A DNA stretch of 63,948 bases. Origin: Thamnocephalis sphaerospora. Taxonomy: Eukaryota > Zoopagomycota > Zoopagomycetes > Zoopagales > Sigmoideomycetaceae. Below are positions 21,282 to 31,686 of this stretch, in pieces; position 1 is the stretch's first letter; each line of letters opens with the position of its first letter. The position numbers and the translations under genes are program-made. The notes below the pieces were generated by a model. It made no database searches. It was not told the origin of the DNA and worked only from the letters and a program-made list of their open reading frames with translations. The DNA is taken from positions 1-63,948 of the forward strand of contig KZ992440.1 of assembly GCA_003614735.1 (NCBI GenBank), read 5' to 3'.

Positions 21282-23687
21282 ATCATCGTCGATTCTACCC
21301 AAGAGTGCACTGTTGCGTCGTGCATCATACTTTCCATCACGCTTCTTTGAACGATCATGTAGCGGCTGAGTGCGGTGAGATGACGACGAAAAGGAGGGTA
21401 CATGATGTTCAGTTAGCTCCTTCCAAGCAACCTTATCGTCTCCAGCATTGCTGTTCAGCGTGGTTATTGATCCAGTAGATACGCTCTTATTCTCGGTAGC
21501 GCCTGATCTGCGTGATGCTGCCGGCGACGGTGCGGACGTATCGTTTACCGTGTCGATCTTGCTCAAGATTGTCGAGTCGGGAGAACGCGAGATTTCGATC
21601 GTCATTGGTGGCGCATTTGCAGCTAAAGACGATGGACGGTGGCTAGCGGGCGCGCCTTGTACCGCGTTCGAGTGGGTCTTGTCGTCCGCCACTGCACCAG
21701 GCACAGGCATTTGGCTGAAATAGCCGTAGGCTGGAGGCTGCGTGCCAGCATATGGTGTGCCTGGCTGTGAGCTGTCTTTGCTACTACTGCCACCCGCTGC
21801 GGCTGTCGGCTGCACCGCATACGGCCCATACGGATAATACATGTGTGGTGGCGGGGCACCGTAGGGTGCATAGGGTGCATAGTATGGATGATGTGGCGGT
21901 GCAGCATAGTAGTTTCCATAGGCCATACCCGCGGGACCATGGGCGCCACGATCCTCTCCAGGTTGAACCGGCATGGAAAGGCGGTGGGCCATGTCTTGCT
22001 CATCCATGGACATGGGACGGCGGCGGCTTGCTGCCGGGTCGGTCTTTGCTGACATCTGCTCCAACTCGCCAAAGGCCAACGATCGGCGATTGCGCGGCGC
22101 ATCGTACTGCGGCACCGAACTAGGCGGTGCACCCGGACGTGAATAGTGCAGGTAGGCGACTTCTTCGCCATTGTCGCCATTGCCGTTTGCCTTGGCGTGT
22201 GCCGCCATGGCGGTCGCAATGGCGTCAACTGCCTCCAGCGGCTGCATGAAGCTGGGCAGGCCAGGTACACCGTCGCCCAGCTGCAGGTAGACGGCGTGGC
22301 GCGCCAAGCCCGGCAGCAAATGAAAGGTGTTGGTTGCCTTGGCGCGTTCGCGCTGACGGGTAGATGCAGCGGACGATGATGCTGCATCATCTGCCGCTCG
22401 CTGCAGGGCGACTGCCATTGTATCAGCGCTGTTGCGCAGCCACTCCTCCACTTGCTGGCACTCGCTGCGCGATACACCCGTCAGCCAGCTGGGACAATCC
22501 ACAGATATCTCCTTTTCACCGGCTAGACGCAGCTTTAGCTTGAGCCGGTGACGAACGGCTATTAAACGCGTGTCGGTCGAGGCCCGCAGTCGGTCACCGC
22601 GCTCCACGGCAATTGTCCGCTGTATTTCATAAGTGCCGTCTTTGGCGATTGACTCGCCGTTGCCGTTATTGCCGGATGCAGCCGCCTCCAGCTTTTTCAC
22701 CGTGACGGTGGCGTTGCGTACCTGGCCTGCTACGTGTTTAACCTGACCTTGGCCGTCCACCTCTACGTTCACCACATAGTCGCTGTCGGTGCGCGTCTCT
22801 TTGCCGGCGCGATACGTCACATACTCTTTGATACCAAGCGATGCGCCCAGGAACCCAACGGCAGCGGCGTTGGCCAAGCGCAGACGCAGCACCGCCTCAA
22901 CGGCATCTCCTGGGCCAAAAGTTGCGCGCGGCACACGCATTTCGTATGCCACGCCGCTGCTGGCCGACCAGACCGGGTCGGAGCGCCAGACACGCGGGCG
23001 CGTGACTTCTGGCAAGGTGGAAAAGGTGCAGCGATGCAGTTCGATGGGCACTTCTTCAGTCTTTTTGCCGGCATTGTTGAGCATCCGGCCGCGGCGCTCC
23101 AGCACGGCGGAAAGAGTGTAGCGCACTGAGCCGTACTCTGCCTCTAGCGAATCGGGTAGATCGGCCGGCAGCGCAAAGCGAAACGGAAAGCTGTGCTCGC
23201 CACTGAGGATCGCCCAGCCGTCGCCGGCCGTAGCGCGCCACAGATCCTGCTGCAGCGACAGCACTACATCTTCGGCCTGGTGCGTGTGCAGCACCTCGAT
23301 CGTTTGCACTTGGTCTGCCGACTGAGCGGAGTTACCGCCGTCCTTTTTGCTGCCCAGGTCGCGTGTCAGCTTGTTGCCGCTAGAGCTGTGGCCATTTCCG
23401 CCGCTACCAGAGGCGCCTTCTACACGCTCGGTAACGCGCGTTGTCCACTTGGTGCGCACCGTGCCGGTCAGCATGACGGTCAGCCGCCGAGCCTTGGCCG
23501 GCTGTTCCGCAGGGTACTTGATGCGCACGGAGCCCTGCACGGAGCATGGCGTCACGCCCAGATAGCCCACCACAAACGGTGACGTCTGCGCTAGACGAGG
23601 TCCATCGACAGGCGCAGCCAGGCTTCCGCGGTGAGCTGCGGCGAGAGGCCGACATGGCTCCAGCGTCAGCTTCTTTTCCTTGCCCAT
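21123..23687 (-). CDS. alpha-arrestin-like protein 2, with poly-Asp and PPxY-like region
   Basis: A 854-aa intronless protein, start at the ATG of MGKEKKLTLEP. The arrestin N-domain spans about residues 25-230 (VVGYLGVTPCSVQGSVRIKYP, RLTVMLTGTVRTKW, FPFRFALPADLPDSLEAEYGSVRYTLSAVLER), and the C-domain about 240-420 starts YEMRVPRATFGPGDAVEAVLRL and ends HRLKLKLRLAGEKEISVDCP. Compared with arrestin 1 at 5208-7385, the same GPGD strand opening the C-domain and the GSVRYTLSA strand are recognisable. The C-terminal half is disordered, with Tyr/Pro-rich repeats (PPHHPYYAPYAPYGAPPPH, QPPAYGYF) that could bind WW domains of Rsp5-type ligases, and a run of 16 aspartates near residue 805. Role inferred from the family: a selective adaptor for ubiquitination and endocytosis of transporters. 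Confidence 0.85.
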
Positions 23688-24093
23688 GTCGGCCAAATAC
23701 AACTGCTACGTTGCCCAACAAGCAAGATGAGTAGGCAGAGAAGGAGCGAGCACAAAGCAGCGGCCGGTGCAGTCGATGAAAAGGCAGTGCGTCAGACGGA
23801 ATGAGAAAAGGGCGAGTATTTTGGGAAGCTCTGGCCTAACGGGAGCGGTCATGGCGGTATACGTACTGCTGGTGCTGGGTCAGCTGAGCAGACGAGGAGA
23901 CGGCAGGTCACCTGCCAGAGGCGCCATAGCGCACACCTGTAAGCATGGTAGAGTATAGTTGTTCAAGAGCAGCGATATTTAATGAAGCGGAAGACGAGGG
24001 TTCCACGCGCATCGATGAGGTAGATGGGTGAGACGACGTGCGGATAGCGCCTGGCGCACGTAGTATAATACGCCGCCAGCAACGCCGTCCACA
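23688..24093. other. intergenic, arrestin 2 promoter side
   Basis: About 400 bases between two minus-strand genes. It should hold the arrestin 2 promoter and the 3' end of the secreted-protein transcript. I see nothing else in it. Confidence 0.4.
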
Positions 24094-24852
24094 CTACTGC
24101 TGGAGGGCCAGAAGCGCCGTGACCATGAGCACCATCAGCGCAACAGGGCTGCTGGCGGGCAGCGCGCCGGACGAAGCCTTCTCCGAGTTGGCGGCGACCG
24201 TGTCTTCGTTCTTTTTGGCAACGTCCTTCTCGGTAACCTCGATGTTGGGGCATTTCTTGTTAAAGTTGGTCAGGTCCTGGCTGATCTGCGTCACCGGCTT
24301 GCCATAGTCGCCGTTGGTGCGCGACTCCCAGCTGGCGTAGGTGCTGACACGGCTCTTGCCGCACTCGTCGCAGGTGAAGCTGTGAGCGCGCGGGCTAAAC
24401 TTGCCGTCGTCGCCGGCCTTCATCAGGCAGTACTCGTCGTTGCTGTCCTTGCGGCAGTACGACTCCCAGCGGGGCACAGCCGTGTACAGGTCCTGGAACT
24501 TTTGGTAGGCGCGGTTGCTCGGGTTGGTGGCAGCATCCTTGCCGCACGACTGGAGCAGACCAGTGAGGAAAAGCTTGATCTCACTCTCCTTGCACTTGTG
24601 GTTGGGAGCGCAAAAGACGACAAGAGCCTTTTCCATCTCGGCCGACGTCGTGTAGTTTTGCGGCACGTTACCGCGCGCGCAGCCCAGCAGACGGTTGTAC
24701 TTTGGATCGTTCATGATGATGTTGCATCCCGAGCCAGCAGCGGAGCCAGGGTTTGCAAAGCTGCTAGCCTGCGGGTTGGCCAGGACCGTGTTGGCGGCAA
24801 ACAGACCCACCAGACCGGCGGTCAGTAGCGTAGCGCGCGACAAGAACAGCAT
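24094..24852 (-). CDS. secreted Cys-rich protein with GPI-anchor-type C-terminus
   Basis: A 252-aa intronless protein with a signal peptide (MLFLSRATLLTAGLVGLFAANTVLA, cleavage probably after A25) and a C-terminal hydrophobic segment (SSPVALMVLMVTALLALQQ) preceded by small residues (EKASSGALPAS), as in GPI-anchored surface proteins. The mature part has about ten cysteines (CNIIMND, LLGCARG, VVFCAPNHKCKESE, LLQSCGKD, WESYCRK, YCLMKAG, FTCDECGKS, NKKCPN), so it is probably disulfide-rich. It resembles the Cys-rich, family-specific surface proteins seen in zygomycete-type fungi. I cannot assign an activity. Confidence 0.82.
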   Translation of the reverse strand: MLFLSRATLLTAGLVGLFAANTVLANPQASSFANPGSAAGSGCNIIMNDPKYNRLLGCARGNVPQNYTTSAEMEKALVVFCAPNHKCKESEIKLFLTGLLQSCGKDAATNPSNRAYQKFQDLYTAVPRWESYCRKDSNDEYCLMKAGDDGKFSPRAHSFTCDECGKSRVSTYASWESRTNGDYGKPVTQISQDLTNFNKKCPNIEVTEKDVAKKNEDTVAANSEKASSGALPASSPVALMVLMVTALLALQQ

Positions 24853-26784
24853 GGTGTATGTGAGGGGCTAGGTTGGCGGCGGTAGTACAATATGAATCGT
24901 CAGCGATGCTCTCTATGCAATTGGTGCGACAATGGGCACGGCAGTCGGAGGATGGAGCGTGTACTATCGTGTAGCGATGAACGAGTAGTATGGCGGGCGT
25001 GATGGCGGTGGAGGAAGCGCTGGCGGGCGTGTACCAAAGGTAGTAAAGAGGCACCACCAAAGCAAGCAAACAAGCAAGCGCAACTTATGGCGAGCAAGCA
25101 TAATGGTAGCGTCTTTTCCTCTTCAAACATCTGTTTCGAACACACATGTACCGACGCAAACGGGTCACAGAGTGCCAATAAAGCAAGGTATTTCAAACAC
25201 ACCCATACTTGGCCAACAGCTTCAAACACACTGTGACGCAGCAATAGGCAGGTGCACAGCAAAAAAGCCGACAACTTACGCTGCACAGACGCAGTAACCA
25301 AAATGCACGTCGCAGTCGCTTAATATGCCGCTCGGGCAAATCAGCTCTCGATCAGTAGCGTCCACCGGGGAGTAATAAAGGGAGGAGGAGGAGCAGAGTG
25401 CAGCCTATATGGCCAAGGTATGTGAAATAAAAGTGGTAGAGCAGCGCAGCACGATGGTTGCGACCAGCTGAGGAGAACGGCAGGATAATAAAGCGTATTC
25501 GGAAGCGAGTACAGCCTGCGCCGACAGTCGCAGGATATACAACATGTATATATCGCCAGTCATGTCACGCAATAAAAGGCCCCGTTGTTACAGAGTCTTG
25601 TAGGACCTGCACGCCTATACACACACACAAAGCGCGCCAAACACGGGCACTGGGCCGGGTACGACCCAGGATAGCGTCGAGTGTCGACCACTTACCAGCA
25701 CTACAGGGTGGAATACGCTCGGGATGAGGTAGGTGGGTCAATATGTCGAATTATAGACAAGTGTAATGATTAGTGAGACTAGTCGGCGAGCAGAGGCGGA
25801 CGGTGTATGGCGCAGTAAAGGGCAACAAAAAGGCTTTGGTGCACACGCGCAATAGGTATAACTATATAACTGCCGGACGGCGGACTGAACAAACAGTCGA
25901 CAAGATGGCGGACGAATGAGCGGTAGCGAACAAAGTGGAAAAGAAGACAGGCCGAGTGGATGGCAATGTGTTGGCTGTGTGTGTGTGTGTGTGGGGCAAT
26001 CTGCAGCTACCATCCGTATTTATCGACCTCCTTACACACTCGTCGTGCAGCATTCTTGAGCTTGTTTCCTGCTAGTGCGTTTGCATACACTCACGGGAAA
26101 AACGCGTGACAATCGGCACGCCGCACAAAACACTCAAGGTGACGATGGCCAAGGCACACACGCTGCATACGGTGGGTGTCAGTTGCGCCGTTCATCTAGA
26201 GCGTCAGCGACATGGGCGGTGGTGGTGGCGCGTAGGTCGCCGCTCATTGGTCGGGCTGTTGTATCCCGATTAGGCAGCCGCATTTGACGCCAAAGGCCAT
26301 GCGGTTCTATCGCGCAATACACACTGGTGCAGCTACGCTGGTTCCCGGCTGTCAGCGCGGCGAGATTGGCAGGTACAGTCGGCAAGCGCGCCGGGCCTTG
26401 AATTGCCGAAGCTTCATTGGGCTGCTGAGCACCTATTCTGCCGACGCTTTTGCGACGTCACTCTCGGTCCGCATGCTCCTCTTGGAAGACGGATGCCTCT
26501 TTGGCTAAAATGCATTGCCACGCTGGCGTAAAAATAGCAGAACCGCCGCGTGCATGCCAATCTGGTGGTGGCCGCTGGTGATCGTAAGGGTCGTGGAATT
26601 CACGGGCCCACAGTGACACCGTTTATGCGTGCAGGGATCGCTTGTTTTGTTCAGCGTCCTGACCCCATGTGTACACCTCGGCACAATATGACTCGCAGTA
26701 ACGTTTATTGTATGCAGCAGCTGGCAATGTGGCAAAGTGGCGGAGCATGTGCACGTATACTCGTGCACGCTAAGACATGTGCAT
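24853..26784. other. 1.9-kb intergenic region
   Basis: No coding exon with family support. The part just upstream of the secreted protein is its probable promoter. A GT/CA microsatellite of about 18 bases lies at 25975-25992. Many short open frames occur, but none has the features of a protein. Confidence 0.45.
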
Positions 26785-28824
26785 TTATGCCGCGGTCCAA
26801 TTTAGGTAGCCCTCCGCATCTGGCCGGCAGCAGCGCTCCACGATTTCTTCGACGCGCTCGCGCACAAATGTGCGGCTATTCCACTCCTTTGTCAGCGCGC
26901 TGATGACCTCGGCCTTGTTGGGACGCACTGAGCCTGAGCTTGCGCGCTCGCCCATCACCGCCTGGCGCACGTCCTGCTCGGTGGGCAGCATAAACTTGCG
27001 GTGCGGCGACAGCTTATAGTCGACGCCGTTGAGAAGCGAAAGACTGTTGGGCGCCGGGGTCTGGAAATACTCCTCCTCCACCTTGGATTCCGGCAGCTCC
27101 GCCAGCGTGGCCGGCGACCACTGCGGCGCACGGTTCTCTACCAGCTTGGCCGTCACGCCCTCGTAAAAGTCCGGCGTCGACTACAACGCGCACACGCAGG
27201 GAGGGCATGAGTTGTCGGATGCAAGTGTGGACAGGCCAGTGCACACGTACCAGAAACTTTTGCACCAGGCTGTACTCTAACTGGAAACTGCGAAGAATAC
27301 CAAGCTCGCGGCCGATCCGCAGCTGGCGCAGGGTAACCTGTGGTGGAAACATGAGGTGTTGAGTTGCCTGCACTGCTACGCAGCCCTTTGCAGCGCAAAC
27401 GCTTACCCGCAGACTGGTCGGCGACATGGCGTTGAGCGTTTCGAGCGTCTTGTCGGCCCATTCGGACTTTTCCTTCTTCAAAGCAGCCAGGATCTCCTCA
27501 ACCGAGTTGTACTTGAAGCAACTGCCATAAACAGCGTTAGTCTTGAGTGGTCAATGTCCAGTTACATGGCCCGTGCTGCCGGAACACGATCGTCGGCAAA
27601 ACCCACCGATCAATGGCATCGCGGTGCGGACCCAGCGAGTAGCGATGCTTGGTCGGCTCTGCGGAAAACTCTTCAATGGCCATGTTGACAACGGTCAGAT
27701 CATCGCTCTCCAGCTCGTTCAAACGCTCCTCCAGTGCTGGCAGACGGTGCGATGGCACAAAGTGCGTTGCAATACCCGAATACCTAGCGTGCTGTCAGTA
27801 CAGGCAAGTGCAAACGCACCGTGAACCTTTGCACTTACAAAACATCCTCGCCCGACAGACGATCGCCAGTAAGGGCCAGATAGGTGCCTGTCTCGCCGTC
27901 CAGACGCGGCAAAAAGAAGGTACCGCCCACGTCCGGGAACAGACCAATGGCCGTCTCGGGCATAGCAAGCATCGTCTTTTCGGTGGCCACTCGGAATGGC
28001 GCATGAACAGACAGACCGACACCGCCGCCCACTGGAGCATAGTGCCATCGTCAGATGTACTTTGTCAGTAGTGTTACGCTGGCGTATGCATTTCAAAGTA
28101 CCTACTGGTAATGCCATTCATGATGGCGACAAACGGCGTACGCAGCGTGGCAATCAGGTGGTTCAGCTGGTATTCCTCCTCAAAAAACGACAGTGCCGTC
28201 GGATCCTTTTTCTTTGCCAGCGAAATCACGTCTGGTAGCGGCAGGGGTCAGCTGTGTCGCCTGCATGCGCCCATGCTTCTTTGGCTACCTACTCTTTACA
28301 TCGCCTCCTGCACAGAATGCTTTCGGGTGATCGGATTTCAGCATAATTACTTTACAAAGATCCGACTGTTCCCAGGCCTTTTGATGCCATCGCATTAGCC
28401 ACGGTGCATGGAGCCGCATACACGCTAGCATGTCTACTGCGTACCTGCAGCTGAGGAGTCATGGTGCGCACCATGCCGAGATTCAGGGCATTATAGGCTT
28501 CGGGGCGATTCAGCACAAATGTCCGGCCGCCATATGCCTTGTGCTGAAGCACCTCCGGCTAGAAAACCCGACCACCAGGCAAGACGCATGCATTGGTTAA
28601 TCGGCGGCATACTGAACCCACAGCGCTACGATCGGCGCTTTGACGGCAGCGTACGTCGACACGGCGTAACCGTAAACGCGTGCACCACGCCGACAACCTA
28701 CCCCACGCTGTGTAGCCTGGGAAGCCATGGGCGTCGTGTGCAGCTGTCGGCCAATGGCCGCCAGACGCGACTGAGCAGTGGTAGCGCCTGAGCCGCAAAG
28801 TGCAAAACGAGTGGACCGGTACAT
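26785..28824 (-). CDS. EHD3: 3-hydroxyisobutyryl-CoA hydrolase, mitochondrial
   Basis: Valine catabolism: hydrolyses 3-hydroxyisobutyryl-CoA to 3-hydroxyisobutyrate in mitochondria. Model (minus): 28702..28824, 28445..28558, 28293..28377, 28106..28231, 27839..28031, 27607..27783, 27407..27521, 27251..27337, 26785..27180, giving 471 aa with phases consistent. The presequence is [20 protein letters not shown] ... GRQLHTTP. The crotonase fold is clear: [60 protein letters not shown] and [21 protein letters not shown], which carries the Glu and Asp known to be catalytic in HIBCH. The C-terminal part has [32 protein letters not shown] is preferred over other crotonases because of the length and the GLFPDVGG block. 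The start is 131 bp from the divergent BRAP gene. Confidence 0.95.
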
Positions 28825-28955
28825 GAGTAGAGCAGGTAAGCAGAGGAAGGAATGGGAGGAGACGCACGCAGTGGCTGATCTGTCGGCTCGACGTGGTGAG
28901 AAGAAAACAACTACTACGTCAGAAAGCTGAACCGCCCAGTGTCTGCGTTGTCTCC
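28825..28955. promoter_or_regulatory. 131-bp divergent promoter between EHD3 and BRAP/Etp1
   Basis: The two genes point away from each other with only 131 bases between start codons, so both promoters and 5' leaders must lie here. I see no clear TATA box. Confidence 0.6.
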
Positions 28956-31404
28956 ATGTCCCGCTACCATCTGCTTCTAGAGGTGCATCGCGACACGCTC
29001 ACTCGGCTCTATGCGACTGCTGCGTACGGTGCGCCCAGAGAATCGCCTGCATCCAATGCGCCGCTGCTGGAGAGTGCCAGCACACCGCCGACGCTAGGCC
29101 TGTTTAACCGTCTTCCAGACGATAACGTCACAGTAGTGCGCTCGGCGAGCGAGAAGGGTGTCGGCAAGGAGGAGAAGACAGCGCGGCCACTCTATTCTTC
29201 ACAGGATTTACGCTACGGCTCGCTCTCTGTCGATTGGTTTGACTTTGCGCGTACAGCTGATCTAGACAGTGCTACTGGCGCTGTAGTCATGAGCGGCAGC
29301 CAGCGTGGCCAGACTTATGCTTCTGCAGCCAGTGCAGCGGTGGAGAAGAGCACAGCCGACGACAGACCAGGACAGAACATAGATACGCCTATCAGCGGTG
29401 CACCTTTGGATCGTGTATCGTTTGTACTGGGAAGTGCACGCCTAGGTCATGGTACAATCCATCTCTATCGCGAAACGTCAGGCAGCACGCCAGAACGCTC
29501 GGCAGCCGGCGGCTCTAAAGGAGCGAGTAGCGCTTTGGCACAGGGCATCATACAGTTGCCGACACGGTCGCCTGATACAGAGGCTAGCGACGGCAAACGG
29601 TCGTCAGCGCCGGATGACGGCACACTGGTGGCTGTTCTGGCAGTGCCAAGTCATCTTACGCCAGCGGATTTTTTGGCCTTTTTAGGCGCAGCAGTAGAAG
29701 ATCTTACGCATGTACGCCTGCTTCGCGACGTGTCGCCTCACCGGTACATTGCTCTACTCAAGTTTGCCAACGCGAGTTATGCCGAGCAGTTTGTAAGCGA
29801 GTTTAACGGCAAACCCTTTAGTCTGCTGGAGGTAAGATACTGAGTGTGTAGTGGATGCTGCCGCAATATGCTGATGGTTTATGCTGCGCTGTAGCCTGAG
29901 GTGTGCAGTGCAGTGCGTGTGCGCTCGGTGCAGCTGGTCGCAGGAGCAGAAGTAGAGGATCAGGAGCGCAGCGACGCTGTGCTTTCATTGGACGCAATCG
30001 TATCTCATCAGGAATCGGCGGTGTTGGATAGTTTGGGAGAAGAGGTGAGTAGGCCAAAGCGACCAGCATGTAATTGCCATCGGTCGTCTTACTGACCGAC
30101 ACCAGGTGCATTTGCGTGAGCTGCCCACTTGTCCGGTCTGTTTGGAGCGTATGGATGCGCGCGTTACTGGTCTGGTGACGGTGGTGTGTCAGCATACTTT
30201 TCACTGTCGCTGCCTTGGCAAATGGGGCGGTGGCAGGTAAGCAGTGTGGTTGCTATGGGCCCACTGATGCTATTTGCTTATGCGTAGCCATCCATCCTAT
30301 CAGGTGTCCTGTCTGTCGCTACAGTTTGACGGACGCGCCAACAGTTGGTGGTGAGCAGACAGGTCATTTGCCTGGCAATCAATGTGCAGTATGTAGTGCC
30401 ACTGAAAATCTGTGGATTTGCCTAATCTGCGGGCACATTGGCTGCGGACGGTAAGCCGGATAATGACATGATGATTGGAGTTAGAAATGCGTTGGAGTGC
30501 CAGGCTTGCTTACAACGATGTCTTACCGGCGCAGCTATGTCGAGGCACACGCCTGGCAGCACTACGAGCAAACAGGACATCTGTATTCGCTAGAGCTGGA
30601 GACGCAGCGTGTGTGGGACTATGCTGGCGATGGGTGAGCAACGTGAAATGCACGAGGCTGTGATGTCGTGTCAAACACTAATACATCGCTGCTATGATAG
30701 CTATGTCCATCGTCTGATCCAAAACAAGGCGGATGGCAAGCTAGTAGAACTCCCCGATGATACGCTGAGCGAGAATGCTGTCTTTCAACAGAGTGTGCCG
30801 CCGGCCAAACTGGACGCCATTGCTACAGAGTATACGAATCTACTGACGACGCAGCTGGATTCGCAGCGGTACCACTACGAGCAGGAGCTGGCATTGGCCC
30901 ACCAGAAGCTCACTGATGCACAGCGAGATCTCGATATGACACGGCCGCAGCTCACAGTCGCACAGCAGATGCGCGATCGACTGCGTGAAGCAGAGGATGA
31001 GGTGGTTCATATACGCAAGGAAAAGGCAGCCGTGGAGAAGCGAGCTAGCAAACTGGAGAAGCGTGTGAGCACGCTGGAAGAAGCGCTCAAGGAAGAGCAT
31101 GCGGTAGGTCAGCAACGGCACCGACACTGGCGGGAAAATACTAATATCGCTTTTGCATATTTATATGCAGCTAGGCACCATGATCCGATCCAACTATGAA
31201 AAACTGAGAGAAAGTGAAAAGGAGCGTAAACAGGAGCTACTCGAGCTGCGAGAACAAGTTCGCGACCTCATGTTTTTTGTGGAATCACGCGACAAGATTG
31301 ACAATGGCGAGTTGAGCGAGGAGGTGCGCGAGGGGACGATACAGCCGGTGCCCGAAAATACAAATCGCGGACAGCGCAGCCGGCAGCGCAACAAGCGGCG
31401 CTGA
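28956..31404 (+). CDS. BRAP2/Etp1-like RING-UBP zinc-finger E3 ubiquitin ligase
   Basis: Model: 28956..29831, 29895..30044, 30106..30236, 30304..30450, 30535..30633, 30701..31103, 31171..31404, giving 679 aa. The N-terminal BRAP2 RRM-like domain is around residues 215-310 ([21 protein letters not shown] ... [26 protein letters not shown]). A RING follows ([14 protein letters not shown] ... [22 protein letters not shown]), then a ubiquitin-binding UBP zinc finger ([24 protein letters not shown] ... [34 protein letters not shown]) and a C-terminal coiled coil ending in a basic tail. In yeast Etp1 the protein links ubiquitin to ethanol-induced turnover; in animals BRAP restrains Ras signalling. 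Introns split the RING after WGGG and the UBP finger after GCGR; phases agree at every junction. Confidence 0.94.
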
Positions 31405-31686
31405 ATGGTCGCTTGCCTGTTTACATGCGTACAACATGTACAATACTATTCCTACTACGCAACCGGCAAAGGTAGCAGAACGATGCACCTTACACAATGT
31501 ATTGAGACTGCCTTTATACACACCGCATTGTCGAGCAGCATGCGCATACGCAGCCAACCGACAGCTGGTTCAGAAAGTAGGTGCGGCACTAGTACCACTG
31601 GCGCCAGCGGTGTTGACACACATACATGGTTTGTTCTAAGCAAATAAAATAGGCTGTCTGCCAGTACACCGCGGGCGTGCATCCAG

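Noticed and set aside
25970-26000. GT repeat as a possible telomere or recombination element
   Set aside because: A plain dinucleotide microsatellite of about nine units with ordinary sequence on both sides.
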